Source of the DNA: Owenia fusiformis
Taxonomy: Eukaryota; Annelida; Polychaeta; Sabellida; Oweniidae
Reading direction: 5' to 3'
Assembly: GCA_903813345.2 (NCBI GenBank)
Contig: CAIIXF020000005.1
Coordinates: forward strand, 30,943,375-31,007,374
Length of the DNA stretch: 64,000 bases
The notes under the pieces were generated by a model that saw nothing but the letters and a program-made list of their open reading frames with translations, did not search any database and was not told where the DNA came from. This document shows positions 58,000 through 64,000 of this stretch, piece after piece (the stretch's first letter is position 1; each line of letters starts with the position of its first letter). Position numbers and translations under genes: made by a program.

Positions 58000-59112
58000 A
58001 AAACGCAAATATCGTCATCATTCTTCACTCTCTCACCTAACTCATAAAAGCCAGAAATGTTACTATTTTCCCTTGCTATTCCACCAGTGTATTAAACAGA
58101 CTCAAGTGGAAATACAGATTGCCATATTATACGTAGTGAATGATCAAAATCTTACATTTTAAAAAAATATGATGAATGTGGTTCTTAAAAAGTAAATTAG
58201 TGTTATGGTCAAGGTAACGGATTGAGATGCGTTTATAATTAGTAACGTCAGCACTATACTTCTGAAAAACCAACTGCGAAACGAAAATTATCGAAATACC
58301 GAGGTGTGGTTGCGGATATGTTACTAACCTGTTGTGCGAAACCTCTCTTATTAACATCACACCCACAAAAAATTATGAGCTTCGATTTTATTAACACCTA
58401 CCATCGGTATCTGATGTAATTTACAACTTCAATAATTGTTAATTTTGAAATTTTGTTTTTGTATCATTTATTGACGTCTTGCTAAAATATATCCTATTTT
58501 TCAATTTCTAGACTTTATACCAGACTGAACACCAACGTGCACCAATGGGGCAAATAAGACCCCAATAGATTTTAATGCATTGCATCAGTCTCACCTCACC
58601 TCGTAGGTCTCGATGAGACTCCGTAGCGGAGTGTAACGTTCACGTTGCCCTTTTGATGTATAAATCAGGTTTAGCAAACAAGCTACGCCTTTTTGCGTAC
58701 CGGATCCTATGTTTTATACGTCTCTGGTCTGCCCATCAATTCCCATCGTGATAAATACCACTATGCTTGAACCAAGAGGAGGGAAAGCCCCAGAGTTTAA
58801 AGATGACAGACATAATTACCTCTCTTGCTTACCACCTTCGTTCGTTCGAATTTTCATCGGCTAGTTATCAAATACTACACTTCGATGGGATGTTTTAATT
58901 GATATAGGCATATTCCGTACACCTTTCTTTATCTTGATGTGAAATGAGAAGCTATTACTCGGGGTGGAAGGTGTGAGAATTGTGCAAAAATTGACTTTGT
59001 GAGCTGGATGGAGTTTCTCTGTATTTTTCATTCTGTTAGGGTGTCCTGCTTAAGGGATTTCGCCTGCGAAGCATATAACTCTTGCGAACATATCTAAATA
59101 TTGGTCCGAAGA
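58000..59112. other. No gene recognised
   Basis: Somewhat richer in CG dinucleotides between 58540 and 58870, which could indicate an unmethylated or promoter segment. I saw no exon that joins the homeobox gene convincingly. Confidence 0.35.
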
Positions 59113-62100
59113 AGACATACCTTGAATTTTTTAGAAAAAAATTGGCTAAAAATGGAAACTACAAAAAGTTAAAATGTTCAACTCAAACAAAACTATAGCT
59201 ATTTAATATTAACACTATGTATTATTTAATGTTTTTCAGATGTTTAAGGACCTTCATTAGTGTACTAGTGTCTAGAAATAAGATAATTAAGGACAAAATT
59301 TGGCATTTTTGATCATTTTCACTTTCAGCAGTAACATATAGTTCCTTATATCTTGAGTTTAATGTTGACTGGTTGTTGCAATTTTAATCAAATCTGTTCT
59401 TGTACATGTCTTCTTCCATTTAAGATACAAAAAATGTATATTGGACCACCAATGGTCATATTAGAGCTTTCAAATCTCCCCTACCCCATTTATTATGAAA
59501 AATTACTGAAACATATGAAAATGTAAAATAACTTGAATTTATAAACTTTAACAATGTTGTAGCTATTCTATATCAATATTATGTATTATTTAATGTTTTT
59601 CAGATATTTCAGAACCTTTTATTGGTATACTAGTGCCTAGAAATGAGACATTTAAGGACAAAACTTGGCATTTTTAAAAATCATTTTAGCTTTCAGCAGT
59701 AACATATAGTTCCTCATATATTGAGTTTTATGGTTACTGGTTGTTGCAATCTTAATCAAATCTGTTCTTGTAGATGTCTTCTTCCATTTAAGGTATAGAA
59801 AATGTATAGTGGACCACCAATGGTCATATTAGAGCTTTCAAATCTCCCCTACCCCATTTATAATGAAAAATTATAAGAAAAATATGAAAATATAAAATAA
59901 CTTGAAACTATAAACTTTAGTTAAGTTGTAGCTATTCTATATCAATATTATGTGTTATTTAATCTTTTTAAGATATTTTAGAACCTTTATTGGTAAACTA
60001 GTGCCTAGAAATGAGACATTTAAGGACAAAACATGGCTCTTTTTTTACCATTTTCACTTTCAGCAATAACATATAGGTCCTTATATCTTGAGTTTAATGC
60101 TGACTGGTTGGTGCATTCTTAGTAAAATTTGTTCTTGCAGATGTTTTCTTTCATTTACGATATAAAAAATGTATAGTGGATGACCAATGTTCATAGTAGA
60201 GCTTTCAGATCTCCCCTACCCCATTCATTAGGAAAAACGACCGGAAAATATTAAAAAAGTAAAATAACTTTAAATTATGAACTTTTACAAAGTTGTACCT
60301 ATTCTATGTCAATACTATGTATTATTTAATCTTTTTCTGATGTTTCAAGACCCTCATTAGTATTCTAATGCCTAGAAATGAGATATTTAAGGACAAAACT
60401 TTTTTTCATTTTCGCTTTCAGCAATAACGTATAGGTCCCTTTATATTGAGTTTTATGCTGACTGGTTGGTGCATTCTTGGTCAGATCTGTTCTTGTACAT
60501 GTCTTCTTCTATTTAGGATATAAAAAATGTATATTGGAAAACCAATGTTGATATTAGAGCTTTCATGTCTCCCCTGCCCCATTTATAATGTAAATGAAAA
60601 CACCGTGGAAAAAGTAATTTCAAATCATAAACTTTAACAAAATTGCAGCTATTCTCTATCAATACTATGTATTATTTAATGTAACCTTCATTTGATTACA
60701 CGTGTCTAAAATTTGGCGTTTTTAGCATTCTGCATTTAGCAGTAGGATATAATTTTCCACAATTATAATTCTTTGATGATAGATTCATATATATTTTCTA
60801 TTGAATCTGTCTTCTTTGATTTAAGTTAAAGAAAATGTATGTAAGACAAACAATGTTTTTATTAGAGGTCTAAGATCTGCCCTCCACCATTTAATAAGAA
60901 AACCAACACAAATGTTATTATTGCATGTTAATATTCTTAAACTTTTTAAAAGTTTAGCACATTTATTAGCACACTAAAATCAAAAAATGACACATAAATG
61001 GGCAAAATGACCAATTTTTCACTTTCAGCAACAGTTGTTTATATTTTTAGTTAGTTTTAGTTGATGGTGATTGTTGATATATTTTAGATCATATATATTC
61101 AATTAAGTGTCTTGTTATCTTCAAAGCATGGGAAATGTGTTTTAAACACAAATATACATATTAGGGATAAAATTACTACACTACCATATTTTTAAAAGAT
61201 TACTCAAAAATAGAATAGTGCGAAATAATTTTGTAACTTCACAGTTTACTCTCATATGAATCAAAGGATATGTCTATATATAAACATGATTGTTCACAAC
61301 TCTCGAACTTAATCTAGCAACAGCCTGATTTTTCAAATCTCCCTGGTTCTATGTTAGAGCTGCATTTAAGTCATTTTAAATGTCTAAGTTGTTCATGACA
61401 CCACAAGCTATATATTGAGATATGTAAGATCTCTAAATAATTTTTATAGTTCTGAGAAACTCATCCTAAAATATTGTCCAACAATGTGCACTATGTTGTT
61501 TATTGCCACATGGACAAGTAGCAATACACCCTTGACTAGAAACTTTGTATTTGCAATTTTCTCGGCCTTTTGCCATTTTACATTTGCGAATTGCCAAGGA
61601 CATATGTTTCTTGTGTTGCTACGAAGGTTTGTTTGTGAGTACTGGTACAAGACACCCATCTTTGATATATCTTCAAATAGGTATTGCACTTTGAGATTCA
61701 TAGTAATTTAGAATGCTAACTTGAAGGACATAAGAAACTTTAAGAGCTCTTTTTAACTCTCATCCTTCTTTGCAAGCAACATTCTGTATCATCAGACTGA
61801 ATACAAATTCTCTCAACATTGAATTCCTTTGTCTTGTCTGCAGCACTATAAAAGACATGGGCCATAAGGAGAGTGTCAACTTCTTCATTTCACAATGTTT
61901 CCCTTAAACTTGAATATGCATCAGTTTTAGTGGTTCACTTTTCAAATTACCCTTATGTATGTGATAGTTATACAAATTAAAATAAGTCCAGTAAAAGAAA
62001 ATATTATCAGCCCAACACAAGAAAAGATATTTCACTTTTTGTAGTTTTACAACATGGGGTCTATGGAGAATCTCCCCGACCTAGAAGTCACATTTTCAAA

Positions 62101-64000
62101 GAAAATTAAATTTTCAAAGTTGATCAACTCTTTTCAAAACCACATTTTTAGATGTAATTTTATATGAAGATTCCAAATATGACACCAGTTTGACTGAATT
62201 GTGAATTTTTTTTAATGACGTAAATCAAGATTATTTCTACTTGCACCAAGGATATTCAACCAATATGGCTTGATCACTGGTTATAATTATCACACTACTA
62301 TACCCCATTACATTTAAATATATTCCAAGTGTTCTACTATACATTGTATAGATTCATGAACAGTTTGCAACATATTATTACCAGAAAGCCCAAATAGACA
62401 AAGATAGAGAATACCTGCCCCATTTGCAACTCAACTTTAAATGTCTAATTTTAACTTTGTTAAAGTCTATACTTTGAAATTGTTTGGTTTTTATATTTCT
62501 GGTTATTTTTTCAAAATGGGTTAGTGGAGATATGTAAGCTCTCATATCATGTCAGGCTGTCCTCACATGTTTAAATACCTTAAATCAAAGTAGGCAGGCA
62601 AAAGAACAGATTTGTTCAAGAATCCATCAACCAATCAGCATAAAACTCGAGATAAAAGGAATTACAGTAATGTTATTGCTAAACGTGGAAATGATGAAAA
62701 AGTGATGAAAAAAGCCAAATTTTGTTCTTAAATGTCTAATTTCTAGACACTAGTATATTAATGAAGGTCCTGAAACATTAATTATACCATTCAATAACAT
62801 ATAAGGAATTGGAATGGCTACATCTTTGTTAAAGTTTATACTGGTAATTTGAAGTTATTTTTTATATTTTCCAGTCATCTTCCCTAATAAATGGGGTAGG
62901 GGAGATCTGAAAACTCTAATATGAACATTGTTTGTCCACTATACATTATTAATACCTTAAATGAAAGAAGACATGTACAAGAACAGATTTAATCAAAAAT
63001 GCATCAACCAGTCAGCATAAAACTCAAGATATAAGGATTTATATGTTATTGCTGAAAGCAGCATTGATTAAAAAATGACAAGTTTTGTCCTTAAATGTTT
63101 CATTTCTAGTCACTTGAATACCAATAAAGGTTTTTAAAAATCTTAAAAACATTAAATAACACATAATATTGATAAAGAACAGCTACAACTTTATTAAAGT
63201 TTATAATTTCAAGTTATTTTACATTTTCATATTTCTCGTTTATTTTCCATAATAGATGGGGTAGGGGATATCTGAAAGCTCTAATATGAACATTGTTTGT
63301 CTACTATACATTTTCTATATCTTAAATGGAAGAAGACATGCACAAGAACAGATTTGATTGAAAATGAAACAATCAGACAGCATAAAACTCAAGATATCAG
63401 GAACTATATATTACTGCTGAAAGCGAAAATGATAAAAAAAATGCAAAGTTTTGTCCTTAAATGTCTCATTTCTAGCCACTTGTATACCGATAAAGGTTCT
63501 GAAATATCTTAAAAACATTAAATAACACATAATATTGATATAGAATAGCTACAACTTTGTTAAAGTTTATGATGTCAAGTTATTTTATTTTTTCATATTT
63601 TTGGGTAATTTTGCATAATAAATGGGGTAGGGGAGATCTGAACGCTCTCATATGAACATTGGTTGTCCACTATACATTTTCTATACCTTAAATGGAAGAA
63701 CACATGTACAAGCACAGATTTAATCAAAAATGCAACAACCAGTCAGCATTAAACTCAAGATATAAGGAACTATATGTTAATGCTGAAAGCGAAAATGATT
63801 AAAAAATGCCAAATTTTGTCCTTAAATGTCACATTTCTAGACACAAGTACACTAATGAAGATCCTGAAACATCTGAGAAACCTTACATAACACATAATAT
63901 TGATATAGAATAGCTACAACTTTGATTGAGTTGAACATTTTGACTTTTTGTAGTTTCCATTTTTAGCCAATTCTTTTCCAAAATATTCAAGGTATATCTT
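59113..64000. mobile_element. Giant foldback element (over 4.9 kb), right end cut off
   Basis: The first 80 bases (from AAGACATACCTTGAA) reappear inverted at the last 80 bases of the window (to TTCAAGGTATATCTT), so the whole stretch is one inverted repeat centred near 61556. Each arm holds tandem units of about 365 bases (left: phase marks at 59227, 59590, 59956, 60324, 60675; right: near 62800, 63140, 63510, 63880), diverging toward the middle. Each unit contains AACATATAGTTCCTTATATC and CTCCCCTACCCCATTTAT or close variants. The central loop (about 60.9-62.4 kb) is mostly unique. No transposase was recognised. The layout is that of FB/TU/Galileo foldback transposons. Confidence 0.88.

Noticed and set aside
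58327-58380. Upstream exon for the homeodomain N-terminal arm (KRGFAQQ before a CAG|GTTAGT donor)
   Set aside because: The phase fits, but the phenylalanine would fall at homeodomain position 9 instead of 8 and the basic arm is poor; not reliable.
61415-61711. Overlapping plus and minus frames in the loop of the giant palindrome
   Set aside because: No recognisable domain and frames on both strands. A cysteine-rich minus frame in the same place (CPCGNKQHSAHCW) was considered as a transposase remnant but is too short to support.

Overview
The window is eukaryotic nuclear DNA. It is AT-rich, has spliced genes with GT-AG introns, long intergenic stretches and many short transposons. Gene content (ALMS1, RNF145, a D2-like amine receptor, a K50 homeobox gene) points to an invertebrate metazoan. 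The close match of the ALMS1 3' exons and of RNF145 to vertebrate proteins, and the abundance of foldback elements, would suit a marine deuterostome or a lophotrochozoan. I cannot fix the phylum from the sequence alone.

Genes in order: (1) one exon of an unrecognised coiled-coil protein, minus strand, about 9.1-9.35 kb. (2) A complete two-exon RNF145-type membrane RING-H2 E3 ligase, plus strand, 12.16-16.09 kb; its intron carries a mariner-like MITE and a 40-bp minisatellite rich in nuclear-receptor half sites. (3) An ALMS1 (Alstrom syndrome protein) orthologue, minus strand, reconstructed here as 19 phase-consistent coding exons from 40.38 to 21.59 kb (about 3,087 residues; start codon not found). 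A candidate promoter with two inverted ZNF143-like sites lies at 42.05-42.15 kb. (4) A dopamine D2-like receptor in one exon, minus strand, 45.78-46.90 kb. (5) A divergent K50 homeobox gene, minus strand, 53.28-55.79 kb, three exons reconstructed, 5' end missing.

These genes do not form an operon-like unit. ALMS1 is a centrosome/basal-body protein, RNF145 an ER ubiquitin ligase of sterol control, the receptor acts at the plasma membrane and the homeobox protein in the nucleus.

The rest is dominated by inverted-repeat elements with readable target-site duplications: TA (mariner/pogo type), TTA or TAA (Harbinger type), TTAA, 8 bp (hAT type) and 5 bp. Three otherwise unrelated foldback elements (4293-6559, 45200-45602, 51899-52732) have 5-bp duplications and share the terminal pattern CAC-N8-ATCG, which I think marks a common transposition system. 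At the right edge a palindrome of at least 4.9 kb (59113-64000) has arms built from about 365-bp tandem repeats around a unique loop, the architecture of FB/TU/Galileo foldback transposons. Exon joins were worked out by hand from splice signals and phase; transcript data would be the direct test.
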